A stretch of 64,000 bases of DNA from Diphasiastrum complanatum (lineage: Eukaryota; Streptophyta; Lycopodiopsida; Lycopodiales; Lycopodiaceae): the NCBI GenBank assembly GCA_029204225.1, contig CM055098.1:47617939-47681938 (forward strand), given 5' to 3'. Below the pieces are notes generated by a model. That model was not told the origin of the DNA. It made no database searches and worked only from the letters and a program-made list of their open reading frames with translations. The position numbers were made by a program, and so were the translations under genes. Shown here in pieces: positions 8,136 through 18,729 of the stretch; position 1 is the stretch's first letter; every line of letters starts with the position of its first letter.

Positions 8136-11100
8136 TCATCCTCTCCTCCCTGGCAGTTTCTGTGCCTTGCCTTTCTTGTTCGGTGCACCCTTGGGCCTGC
8201 CTGGTCTCTTGCGGACAAGAGGAGCTGTCAATGCCTCGTCACCCCCATGCAAATCACCTGGCTGGCTAGGCTGGGCCCAAGCTGAGGCCGGCTGGGATAG
8301 GGAAGCAAAAGAGGGAACTCCCTGTGCAACTGAGCGAGGAGGATGAGCTCGTGGAGTGTGTGCCCGTGGGGCTGCTGCAGGTGGAGGAACTGGCTGTGCA
8401 GGAGGCGAGTACAGTGGCGATATGTACTGAAAGGGGCGCTGTGGTGGCCGGTACTGGTACATCCTGGGTGCTGCCAAAGGAGGAGGATGTGACGTGGGTG
8501 CTGCCACTGGAGGAGCCACTGTGGATGTGGGCGCTGCAAGAGAAAACCTGGGCACAGATGGTGGCCTGCCATGGAGACCTGGTGCTGCAGAAGTGGACGG
8601 CGATGGAGGGGATGCAGGCCTAAATGGCATCGGTGGCACTGGAGGAGCTGTGCGACGCACATACACCCTCTGAGGAGCTGGAGGAACTGTAGGCACCTCA
8701 TGCGGCTGCTTTGGCTGGGACTCTGTGTGTGGCATGCTGGCAAGAGATGATGGGGGCGCCCTGACACTCGGCATCTGCTGGGCCTCTGAATCCAATGTGG
8801 CAACCAAGTCGGCCAGCTGGGCATCCGAATACAAATGCTCTGGGCTCTGGGACTCATCCTGTGCACCAGCCTCTAAATCATCCTGTGCACCGACCTCTGA
8901 ATCATCCTGTGCACCAACCCCTGAATCAACCCAAGCCTCATCCCGTGCCTCATCATGTGCACCCTGTAGACCCTGCATGGCCTCCCAATCTGTGCAATGA
9001 AAGTCATCAGGTGCCTCCTCTGGTGTGCTGTCGTAGTAACGGCCATGACTCTGTGCTGCACGCATCCAAACATCTGCGGGACCAGCATCTAAACCACTCT
9101 GCCCTCTATCAAGAGCCTCCTCCATCATGTCGACATAGGTAGGTATGCCACTGCCCCCCCCTGTGTGCCCTGCCTGTCTGCCGGTATAACCTGTGCCATG
9201 TGTCCCACCTCTGCCACGTGATGCACCTGTGACCCCTGCCCGTGGCGTGTGCCCTGCACCTGTATAATCTGCCTCATCCCTCTCTGGTCTGGCAAACACA
9301 ACCCGAATGGGCTCATCCTCATCATGCTCATCCTCTGACACTGGCTCATCTGCCTCATACAATGGGGGCTCTCTGTGCTCAAGCCCAAGCTCTCTCTCTC
9401 TCATCTCGGCAAGCTCCCTCTCTCTCTCTGCCATCAACTGTGTGCCCAGGTCATCTGCAGGCATGGGATGGGTGCTGTCTGTAGGCAAGTCAACCTGGCG
9501 CTCCAAATCAGATATCTTCGTCTGCAAGGTTTAAAATTTGCATGTCAGAGAGACAACTTTTTCAAGAAATGAAACCAACATACCAGGAGTCAACTAACAT
9601 GCTATGAAAGATTAGCTTATCACCTGCAATGCGCTCGTAATGGTCGGAAGCCTCCTAGCGAGACGTGCGTTGGTGCTACAGAACACCAACCGCTCCAACT
9701 GACTCACTGACAACCGGTTTCTTCTCCTCGTGTGAATCAGTGCCCATGTGCTCCAATTACGCTCACACACAGAGGCAGCACAGTCCTGTGGTGCGTGCAT
9801 TGAAATACTTCAGCACATTGTGGCAAAGGTGAAACTTCAACGAAACACAAAAAATGGAGGATAAAATGAGATGCATACCTGAGAAAGGACACGCAGTGCA
9901 AGACGCTGTATAGATGGGTATGTGCTACCGAACATGGTCCACCAGGTAATGGGTAGCTGCCTCCTCTCTGGATCCTGGGCAGCCGGGTGGCCGAATGTGC
10001 CCATGCCGAAACGAAATGCAGCGAGCTCCTCCATGAGCCTGATAGGATCCAAACCTATGTGTGGACCCACCCTGTGAATGTACTGAAGCCAATCGGCCTC
10101 GAGCTCCCTGTCTGCGATCTGTGTCGGAGAGAGGAAGAGGGGATGCAGCATGTGTGCAACGCTGTGGATACTCCTGTGGAAGTAGTTCCATCGCGTCTCC
10201 CATATGAACTTCAGCTCTGTCATCCTGCAGGTGAGGGGCATGTGGTTTAGGGCATTACGAAAAAGCTTAACATTGACAGAAAAACAAACTAGCAAGTACT
10301 GAAAAGATAAAGGTCAATTGCAACACTGTACCGCTTACCTCTCTGGCTGCAAGATGGGCAGCTGCAGGAACTGTCCAATCCGGTCCATGAGCTCATACAC
10401 CAGTCCAAGTGTCGACCCCTCGCTGTCAGCCATGCGGAGCACAATGTAGAGTGGTCGAAGCAGTCCTGACAATGTCTGTGCACTCTAGACAAGGACTCGA
10501 CCCTATCCCTCAGCATGTGTGTGCGGACAACCTCTGAACTAGGGACTCTCCAGCTAGGGCTGACAGACTGTGCAAGGCGGAAGGCCCTTCTGAAGGGCTC
10601 AGAGTCGGTGATGGCAAAGGGCAGGTTCAGCTCGTAAACCAGACTGGCCACGGCCTGTGTGGCCTCTCTGTCCATGTGCGGCTGATGCGCGCCGCGAATG
10701 GTCTGCTGCACGAGGGCTCTCCCTGGTGGACGACGGGTGGTGGACCTCCAGCACGGTGCACCAACCGTGACGGGAATGGACGATGACGCGACAGGCTGGG
10801 CGCTGGTGGATGCATCGGCTGTAGACGTGGAATGGGGAGAGTGGGATGCACTGGCAGGGATGGGTGCAGCAGCATAGGTGGGGTGCACTGGTGGAGGGGC
10901 AACATCTGGCATGGGGTACGAAAACTGCTGGCTGAGGAGGTCATCCGGATGGGAAGGGAAGGAAGAAGGGTTCTCTTCCACATCCTCGAAGGCCCGCCCA
11001 GTACCATCCTGGGCCTGCTCGGGTGGCGGAGAGTCCATGAGAAAGTCGTAGACTGGTGGAGTGCGAGCAACAGTGGGTGGTGGTGGAACCGCAGTGGCAA

Positions 11101-11566
11101 CTGTCGGACGCGATGGGACGGGATCCACCGGAATCTGAGCAGATGGGGGTGCATGAGGCAGAGCTGTCTGAGGGGCAAAGGGACCAGAGGAGGATGCACT
11201 CCCTCTCCTCGTGCGTGCCAGCCAAGCAGGCAACAACTCTGGGTTAGTCACATAAGGAGCGGTGCAAAATCGGAGAACGCCCTCCGAAATGGTGTTCTCC
11301 CCTGCCACGAGCCGCGGCCCGTAGGTGTCCAGTAGTCGCTGCCTGTCGGGGACGGTCATGCTGCCACAAGGGGCAGCATTCAAGGTGGCACCATTTTTGG
11401 CGCGTGCACCGAGCAGATGGCCTTTAAGGCGAGTGAGGGATGCAGCAAACTCGACGAGACAGTATCGGCAGCGCACGATCTTCTGACCGGTCTTGTTGGC
11501 CTTGTCGGCAACCCGCCTGACAATGTCTACCTCGTCCCACAGACCGGAAAGGTCGGATTGCACCAT
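8136..11566 (-). pseudogene. hAT-superfamily transposase (copy hAT4), four exons, catalytic core deleted
   Basis: hAT transposases cut and paste DNA with a D-D-E RNase H-like core. Exon 1 (11566 to about 10338) starts with a BED-type finger (CRYCLVEF...RLKGHLLG), then a long P/S/T-rich linker, the start of the DUF659-like region (NLPFAITDSEPFRRAFRLAQ) and, after a frame break near 10480, LVYELMDRIGQFLQLP. The stretch with the first two catalytic aspartates (ADGWTD and TDNAS in the relatives) is deleted at that break. Exons 2 (10224-9879) and 3 (9785-9624) give the dimerisation region, with WW, CERNWS (catalytic Glu) and RRNRL. Exon 4 (9521-8136) is an acidic, proline-rich tail with an AT-hook (RKRPGRPKG). 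All proposed introns have GT..AG ends and hAT2 shares two positions. The element cannot self-mobilise but is otherwise well kept. Confidence 0.8.
8854..8925 (-). repeat. 24-bp in-frame tandem repeat inside hAT4 exon 4
   Basis: TCATCCTGTGCACC recurs at 8854, 8878 and 8902. It encodes the octapeptide GAQDDSEV with variants. The 24-bp period keeps the frame open. Confidence 0.85.
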
Positions 11567-11850
11567 TGCAGATGAAATGAGGGATGGATTGCTGGAAAAA
11601 AAACAGCAGGGTTCACTGTTGGAGAGACGCTGAAAATGGGCGAATGCAGGGCAAAGGAAATCAGATGCAAGGCAGGGCGTTGCGTGGGCGATGGGCGACG
11701 CAAGGAATCAAAGGCAGGCAAGAAAAACCAACAGCGATGGCAGGGCGGAGAGGGCTCAAAAAAATTTCAGAGGAAATGCGAGGGGGGCGGGTAGGTTTAG
11801 GTAAAAAAAAATTTAAAAAAATATTAAATAATAAATATATTATTATATTG
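11567..11850. other. 5' flank of hAT4
   Basis: Purine-rich, moderately GC-rich sequence upstream of the hAT4 ATG (11566, minus). It has no long (GA)n directly at the start codon, unlike hAT1-3. No other gene seen. Confidence 0.4.
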
Positions 11851-11952
11851 TGGTACCGCGGTACCATCATGGTACCGCGGTACCAGTATGGTCCCGCGGT
11901 ACCGGGATCCGCGGTACCCAGTACCGCGGGACCTATGATATATATATATATA
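11851..11952 (+). repeat. GGTACC-word element, copy K2, then (TA)n
   Basis: GGTACCGCGGTACC, itself a perfect palindrome, occurs twice (about 11852 and 11870), followed by CCCGCGGTACCGGGATCCGC and CATAGG-type end text running into (TA)n at 11938-11952. It is shorter and more regular than K1. Confidence 0.8.
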
Positions 11953-12253
11953 TCTAAGGAAGCAGGACCCAGACTCGAACGCGCGTCCGGACGCGCGTTT
12001 GCGTCCGCGTCCGGGAAGCGTCCGGTTTTTTTTTTTTTTTTAGATTTTTTTAAATTTTTTTTAGACTAAAATAAATTAATTTTTTTTTGAAGCCACGGAT
12101 GCGTCCGTGCGGTACGGACAAGTCCTTTTTTAATTTTTTTTAATTTTGTAAAAATTTTTTTAGGGTTTTTTCGTTAAAAAAAAAAAAAATTTGGACGCGT
12201 CCGGGTCCGGACGCCGGACGCGGCCATTCCGGCCTGGACCCTCATCCCTATTA
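11953..12253 (+). repeat. GGACGC-word element, copy G1, between (TA)n runs
   Basis: Opens with TCTAAGGAAGC next to (TA)n. It holds GCGTCCGGACGC-type palindromes at both ends around a T-rich, A-rich core, and closes with GGACGCGTCCGGGTCCGGAC, CCTGGACCCTCAT and another (TA)n. Copy G4 (44245-44515) has the same opening, core type and close. About 300 bp, no open frame. Confidence 0.75.
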
Positions 12254-12261
12254 ATATATAT

Positions 12262-12410
12262 ATATATTTAAGGAAGCGGATGGCGGACGCGGACGCGTCC
12301 CATTTTTTGCAATTTCTTTTTATTTCAAAAAAAAATAAAAAAAATACAAGCACCTGCCTACACTGTCCCCCATCCCAAAAGCAAAATAAAAGCAATTTAT
12401 GGCCCCTGTT
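12262..12410 (+). repeat. partial GGACGC-word element, copy G2
   Basis: After (TA)n, TTTAAGGAAGCGGATGGCGG and GACGCGGACGCGTCC repeat the opening of G1 and G4, then the copy breaks off into an unrelated AT-rich stretch. The head abuts the tail of G1 across a shared (TA)n. Confidence 0.65.
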
Positions 12411-12565
12411 TTTCCCCCGGAATTAATTATCAGAGGGTGTCTGGCACCCACCTGCCCCCTCCTGTTAAAAAATAGGAAACGGTACCAAAAAAATTTGCAG
12501 CAGACCTAACCACTGGGCCATGCCTCTCATAACTGAGATATTACTAAACAACCATGGCTAATGAG
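12411..12565 (+). repeat. composite repeat F, leading segment (copy 1)
   Basis: AATTAATTATCAGAGGGTG, CACCTGCCCCCTCC and CCATGCCTCTCATAACTGAG match 36684-36810 in the same order (AATTCATTATCAGGGGGTG, TACCTGCCCCCTCC, CCATGCTTCCCATAACTGAG). This marks the left part of a dispersed repeat whose other parts are also found on both sides. Confidence 0.75.
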
Positions 12566-12755
12566 CAATTCATAAATTATTACGAACCTTCATTGGGAAC
12601 TAAGCTCCAAAAAAGCAGCAAAGAAAGATCTGAGAGTGGTTTCGAGTGAAGATGATGGTTTGTATGGCAAACATATTACTGGTATAGGGTTTAGGGTGCA
12701 TCAGTGACTGTCTCAAAGAAGTGAATGCTCACCAGAGGATTGCGGAGAGGTGAAC

Positions 12756-12837
12756 GCTCACCAGAAGAGTGACAAGCTCTCAGAAGCAGAAGTCTCTCGG
12801 GGAAATTAGGGCTCACCAGAAGAGTGACAAGCTCTCA
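12756..12837 (+). repeat. 27-bp direct repeat pair
   Basis: GCTCACCAGAAGAGTGACAA followed by GCTCTCA occurs at 12756 and, without change, at 12811. It lies within composite repeat F. Confidence 0.85.
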
Positions 12838-12879
12838 AGACAGGAAACCACAAGACCGACACACTACCATGTCTAAGAC

Positions 12880-13500
12880 TTATATGAAGAGATCGGTTCC
12901 CCCCCGGATGAACTTCAACAGCTTACTAACTACTTATGCAAAATTGTGTCATTCACTACAGAAAACCAAAAGACCTATACACTATTGTGACTCGGTTGAT
13001 GAGATCGGTTTCTTCTCGGATGAACTTCAATAACTTACTAATTACTTATGGCACTACTTCAACACGCTACAATACGATGTCGAAATTTTGCGTACCAGCA
13101 CGGGGGCTCCGAAACATCTCCCAGTTTTCAGGTCCCGACCGGACAAAGTGTCCCTGAAGCTCTGTTTAACGTCGAACTTCGGACGGACGTTGCGGGCCGA
13201 CCGTCGGTCGTTTCCTCGTCCTGTTTGTTCCCGCAGGTTCATATCGAGGTTGTCCACTGACCGAAACAGACGGCACCCGAAACGGATCCCGTTTGGAGAA
13301 ACGGGGCCGTTGGACGGAGAGTTGCAAAACTAGTCCATTTCGCTTGACCTAATTGCGCTTCTCTCCAGTCGAAGGGCCATTTTGACCGAACGATACCCGA
13401 ATCGAGCCAAGCTCGATCCCTTGGGTTCGTATCGAGATCACGAACTTGTGGACTATGTTCCCGGACCATTGATGCATTCTACACAGTACCATGGCCTATG
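12880..13500 (+). repeat. composite repeat F, direct-repeat block (left)
   Basis: GATCGGTTyCCCCCCGGATG with the following AACTTCAACAG occurs at about 12890 and is echoed at 13010 and 15310. The block 13118-13495 (CCCGACCGGACAAAGTGTCC, GTCCGTTGGACGG-like text, CGAATCGAGCCAAGCTCGAT, CCCGGACCATT) recurs at 15385-15590 and 15585-15930. Three related direct copies therefore flank the foldback. Confidence 0.75.
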
Positions 13501-13560
13501 TGATGAGATAGATTTAGGGTTCGGGGTGGTACAACGTCACGTGGGCAACTAGTCGAAGCA

Positions 13561-13805
13561 TGTCCTGGTAGATGTCTGCCGACACAACGAACGGAAGCAA
13601 GAAGCAGAATTTCACAGTTTTAGGGTGAGATAATGGGGTGACTACCGGAGCTGCAGCTCCGTGCCCTCACGGTCCTCAAACCTGCTGCCCCCTGCCCGAG
13701 CTGGCGAGGGCGAGGAAACGCAACGGATTGGAATTAACTTCACCGCAGAACAACTGGCCATGGTCTGGGAAAGGGTCCCTTGTCGTCGGGCCAATCAGAA
13801 GGTCT
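13561..13805 (+). pseudogene. decayed relative of the small charged protein at 7004-7369
   Basis: In different frames the text gives CRHNERKQEAE (about 13565-13600) and EETQRIGINFTAEQLAMVWE (about 13705-13770), with RRANQK after it. These are the two blocks conserved with the 7004-7369 protein; the segment between them is deleted. This places that protein family inside mobile or repeated DNA. Confidence 0.65.
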
Positions 13806-15240
13806 TCTGGTTCCCTGTAGTGAATGACACACCATCCACTCTTCTGGTGACCATTCAATCCCTGTAGTGAATGGCACGGTTCTGACGACCATTCACCACT
13901 ATTAGCAGCAATTTTGTTGCAGTTGTTTTCATCGAGCTACGGAATCGGGGACGCAGACCACACAAACACCTCAAAACGCGCTAAAATGTTGGCCTTTTGA
14001 TCGGTTTGGGGTTTAGGGTTTGGGGAACAAACGACCAGAAGGAGGATACCAAAGATACTGTTGAGCAGGATTCTGATGATGATGAGGAGTACAAGCCTTC
14101 CGTTAGCCAGGAAGAAAGTTCCAGCTCTTTCATAAGTCTGAAGTGTGCCATAAGTATTGAAGTTGCTTGGTATATGATAGGGAGGGTGTGAGTGAAAGCC
14201 AGTAAAGCATGTTTTGCAATAAGAACACAGTTTGAAAGGAAATTTTATGGGCTTTAATAGCCATTTCTTGAACTCAGACACCCAAGGAAGCAGCATAGAT
14301 CAAACAATGATCAATACCCTTTCATCTAGATGTTTGGCCAAGAAGCTTTCTAAGAAAGCAATGGTCAACAATGTCTTTCCAGTACATGGAGATGGTGAAG
14401 TGGTTCTGACGCCAGTATGTGTTCCCGAATCTTGCACATCACCAATTGCTCTGTTTTCGACTCCACGTGAAACGTTTTTGGTGAGCCGACAGAGACAGCA
14501 CCCACTGGTTTCTGATCCACAACCAACTGGTGTTTTCTCTGAAGGCTCACCAAAAATGTTTGGCGTGGAGTCGAAAATGGAGCAATTAATGGCGTGGTAA
14601 AATCCGGGAGTACGTAAGGGCAACCACTCCTTTCGTCTGCATGCACTGGAAAGACATTGTTGACCATTGCTTTCTTGCAAGGCTTCCTGGCCAAATGTCC
14701 AGATGGAAGGGTAGTGAACATTGCCTGATATATACTGCTTCGTTGGGTGTCTGAGTTCAGGAAACGGGCAGTAAAGCCAAAACTTAAATCATAGAAACAA
14801 TATAAAGCCAACATAACTACCTTTCAAACTCTGTATGGATTGAGAAACCCGCTCTAATTGGCTTTCATTAACACCATCCCCGTCAGTAACCAAGCAGCTT
14901 CAGTACGTCTGTCGCACTCACTACTTATGGAAGAGATCGAACTTTCTTCCTGGCTATCTGAAGGCATGTACTCTTCATCATCAGAAGAATCTTGCTCAAC
15001 AGTCTATTTGATGTCCTTTTCGCCGTTTGTTTGCTAGCTCTTGGCCCTAAAGCATACGATAGGTCCACACTTTTGCGCGTTTTGATGGGCTTGTGTGGTG
15101 TGCGTCCTCAATTCCATGGCTTGATGAAAACAACTGTGGAAAAACTGCTGTTTACAATTTTGAACTTCAGAAGTTAATGGACACCAGAAGATTGAATGGT
15201 CAGCAAAACTATGCCATTCACTACAAGGGACCACATGACC
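13800..15240. repeat. 1.4-kb foldback: two 715-bp inverted arms with almost no spacer
   Basis: The left arm (about 13800-14515) and the right arm (about 14516-15240) are reverse complements of each other; by eye three quarters to four fifths identical. The centre is GGTTTCTGATCCACAACC (GATC at 14514-14517). Paired anchors from outside to centre: CCCTGTAGTGAATG / its complement near 15225; GTTGTTTTCATC; CACACAA..CAAAACGCGC; GTTGAGCA(G/A)GATTC; GCCAGGAAGAAAGTTC; CAGTTTGAAAGG; AACTCAGACACCCAA; GCAATGGTCAACAATGTCTT; TTTTCGACTCCACG. Each arm read outward-in encodes FLNSDTQxSS.., so an ancient exon may have been copied in both directions. A single arm-like copy is at 37415-37675. Confidence 0.8.
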
Positions 15241-15289
15241 GACCATCATGCAAGAGGTATAGCTACCTCTGTCAACACAAGCCTACACA

Positions 15290-15935
15290 GTACTTTGTCT
15301 TATATGCTGTGATCGGTTTCCCCCCGGATGAACTTCAACAGCCTACTAATTACTTATGCAAAACTATTTCATTCACTGCAAGCCGTCCGTCCGTTCCTCG
15401 TCCTGTCTGCTCCCACAGGTTCCTAGCGAGGTCGTGGGTTGGCCGAAACGGACGGCACCTAAAACGAAGCCTGTTTGGAGAAACTGGGCCCGAATCGAGC
15501 CAGGCTCGGTCCCTTGAGATCGTATCGGGATCACAAATCGTTGGATTGTATTCCCGGACCATTCTGTCAATTCCAAATGTTTCCAGGTCCCATCCCGACA
15601 AAGTGTCCCCGAAGCCCTGTTTTGACCCTAAACTTCGGAAGGACGTACTGGGCCTGCCGTCCGTCCCGTCTGCTCCCACAGGTTCCTATCGAGGTTGTCC
15701 GCTGGCCGAAACGGACGACACCTGAAATGGATCCGTTTGGAAAAACGAGACCGTCGGACGGATAGCTGCAAAACTAGTCCATTTCGACTGGACTAATTGT
15801 GTTTCTAACCGTCGAACGGCCATTTGGACCGGACGATGCCCGAATCGAGCCAGGCTCGGTCCCTTGGGTACATACCCGCTTCACGAACCAGTGGACTGTA
15901 TTCTTGGACCATTAATACATTCTACGCAGGTTTAA
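15290..15935 (+). repeat. composite repeat F, direct-repeat block (right, two copies)
   Basis: The block carries two related units, 15385-15590 and 15585-15930. Shared words include GTCTGCTCCCACAGGTTCCT, GGCCGAAACGGACG, CCCGAATCGAGCCAGGCTCG and TGGACCATT. The first unit lacks about 120 bases that the second keeps. They match 13118-13495 on the other side of the foldback. Confidence 0.75.
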
Positions 15936-16226
15936 GTGTATGCTACACAAGTGCAGCTTTGATGTTGAATCTGCACATACCTGTGGTGCAATGCCTACGA
16001 CACAATGAGGACGTGGGTGGGGTTGATGATGTTTATGGATGTGGTTATGATGATTATGCTTGTGGCTTGTTTTGATGGTTATGGCTGTGGGGTTGTGGGT
16101 TTAGGATGATTTGTTAGGGTATAGGGTGTTATGATAACTGTGCCATTTGTTGGGGTGTTGGGTTTAGCATGCTATGTTAAATGGTTGAACATGATGCATA
16201 TGTTATGAATGAGATGCAAATGTGCT

Positions 16227-16228
<2 letters not shown>
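15936..16228. other. no gene recognised
   Basis: Transition from composite repeat F to the (CT)n ahead of LINE A. It holds GGTTTAGGATG and TAGGGTATAGGG words but no coding frame. Confidence 0.4.

Positions 16229-16302
<74 letters not shown>
16229..16302 (+). repeat. (CT)n at the 5' edge of LINE A
   Basis: About 74 bases of (TC)n run directly into CTTCCACAAAGGCGGGGACC, which is already coding sequence of the LINE reverse transcriptase. Confidence 0.95.
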
Positions 16303-16307
<5 letters not shown>

Positions 16308-18522
16308 CAAAGGCGGGGACCCCATGAAAGTTGACAACTACCGCACCATTATGATCAGTCACCTATTCGCTAAAGTATATGGTTCTATCCTACAGTCAGA
16401 GATCAGTACAGAGATGGATGCTAGATCACTCCATGCCATTGGACAGGCAGGTTTCAGACCGGGATATACTACATCGGATCATATCTTCACTTTGAGGTCC
16501 ATCATTGAGGAGGCTAAGGCCAAGAGGGAGCGCGTATACAGCTGCTTTGTGGATTTCCGCAAGGCATTTGACTCCGTGCCTAGGCATTTATTGATACAGA
16601 GACTTCATGATCGGGGCTTTCAGGAGGATACTATACAGGCGGTAGTAGCATTGTACAGGCGAGTTATTGGCAGGGTCCGACTATCAGGAGTTATTTCACC
16701 GGAGGTGGTCAGTACTATTGGTGTCAAACAGGGATGTCCACTCTCTCCTACACTTTTTGGTCTTTACATTGACGAGCTAGAGCATGTTATACAGAGTGAT
16801 GGAGGGGAGGGTTGTACATTGGGCGACCTCATTATTGCTATTCTCCTTTATGCTGATGATGTGGTTTTGCTTTCACGGACGAGAGAGGGCTTGCAGCGAC
16901 ACTTAGATGCTCTTCTTTCTTTCTGCACACGGTGGGGTTTGTCGGTGAATGTGGCCAAAACTAAGGTTATGGTGTTCAACACCTCTAGGTCTTTCATGAT
17001 GCGGCAGGAGCTTCTATGGGATGGTCATCCCCTAGAGGTTGTTGATTCCTATACATATCTAGGAGTACTATTCTCGGGGCCTACGTTCAGCATGAGACAC
17101 GCAGCTATTTCACGGGTACGGAAGGGCTATGCCTCACTGATAGATTTGGAGAGACTATGTTTCCGCTCACACATCAGAGATGTGACTAGTAAATGTCGGC
17201 TCTTTGACACTATGGTTGTGCCCTCAGCTATGTATGCTTCCGAGACATGGAGTACGGGTCTGACAGCTACTGATTGGGCATATATCTCCCGGCTCCAGAT
17301 TCGTTTGCTCTCACGGATGATACGGGCTAAGCCCTCAGTACCACACCAGATTATCTTGGCGGAGTTCGCGGTCCCCCCCATTCAGATTGAGGCCTTATTC
17401 CATATTGTGACATTCATACAGAGGGTAGAGGATCTTCAGGACGGGGTACACATTATGTAGTTGCAGCTTTATCTTCATCCCGGCGCCTACACTCAGAGGG
17501 ACACCTTTTCTCATGGTACTCCCAGGCTTGCCGTCTCCTCTCCACATTGGGTATCCAGATTAGTGATCTACCTACGGGCACCCACCAGTACATCAGAGGC
17601 CTCCTTTACAGATCATATCTTCATACCACTTGGCAGGGCCCATTGGGGACCAAGGGTGAATTTTATCGTACACACTTTCTATCCCTTGATCCGGCTGGCT
17701 GCCCCATAGTATCTGATTATTTGCTGAGGAGTATCACATAGACTGCGGATAGCGATGGGTCAGTTTCGGGTTTCTTCACATCAGCTGGCTATCGAGACTG
17801 ACAGATACAGTGGCACCCCACGAGAGGACCGGCTCTGTAGTATGTGTGTTATGCATGAGACTGAGGACGAGTCACATTTCCTCTTCAGATGTCCAGCCTA
17901 CTATGAGATACGGGGGCAGTACTACTGCTTGTTCAGAGAGCACCCAGTTACACTTTCTACCTTGATATCTTATGAGGACCCTAGATGTGTCGCACTTATG
18001 ATCTGAGAGATGTCAGACCTGAGGAGGAGGAGACTAGATGGTACACATTTCCTGACACAGCTGAGCATTGATGAGTGCATATCCCATCGGAGATAGAGAT
18101 CCGAGGTACCCATAGGCAGCGACTCAGATGGAGAGGCCGAGATTCCCGACTCCTTCGTACACCGGCATCAGAGACCATGTCGACGGCCAGAGAGACAGTC
18201 AGTTATTAGATCACAGCCCAGAGCGCCACGGCAGCAGAGACGACACCGACGGCCTATCCGGCGACAGAGGTCCAGGGCACATCTAATCACACCCTCACAA
18301 CATACCATCCACCATTTCTTTCATGCTGATGGGCATCGTGATATATGATTCCAGGCTATTGGATCCTGACTGGGCCAGCTGCCTTTATGCATTGTATTTG
18401 CAGTTATTTAGTTTTTATAGATGATTGAGCTTTAAGCTCCTATGTGCACACTTGACATGTACCTTTTCTTAGTCCTATGTACCTTAGGGTATTCAAGGAC
18501 ATTAATAAAATCTTTCTTTCTT

Positions 18523-18528
<6 letters not shown>
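16303..18528 (+). mobile_element. LINE-type non-LTR retrotransposon, copy A, 5'-truncated
   Basis: The main frame (to 17460) encodes most of a reverse transcriptase that copies its own RNA at a nicked target. It shows NYRTIMISH, the motif A block FVDFRKAFDSVPRHLL, GVKQGCPLSPTLF, the catalytic YADD (16849-16860) and TKVMVFNTSR. After a frameshift near 17455 the C-terminal part continues (GTHQYIRGLLYRSYL), and then in another frame C-x2-C-x9-H-x4-C (CSMCVMHETEDESHFLFRC) followed by PAYYEIRG. The endonuclease and first open frame are missing because the copy starts at (CT)n inside the reverse transcriptase. The 3' end reads GACATTAATAAAATCTTTC then (TTTC)n/(TC)n, so AATAAA lies just before the tract. 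Inactive; sister copies B (21660) and C (minus, 27130). Confidence 0.9.

Positions 18529-18564
<36 letters not shown>
18529..18564 (+). repeat. (CT)n at the 3' edge of LINE A
   Basis: TTTC repeats turn into pure (TC)n directly after the AATAAA-bearing LINE tail. Confidence 0.9.
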
Positions 18565-18567
<3 letters not shown>

Positions 18568-18729
18568 TTGCACGCTGCAAACCATTTTTGACTAACCATT
18601 CAAATTTCACAGAGCTAACCATTTGTAAGCAACCACGATAAATTAGCCATGACACAAATATACTGTAAAAAAATATATACATCTATCTAATGCCACTGTA
18701 CATGATGCTAAAGTGTGTATCAGTATCTA

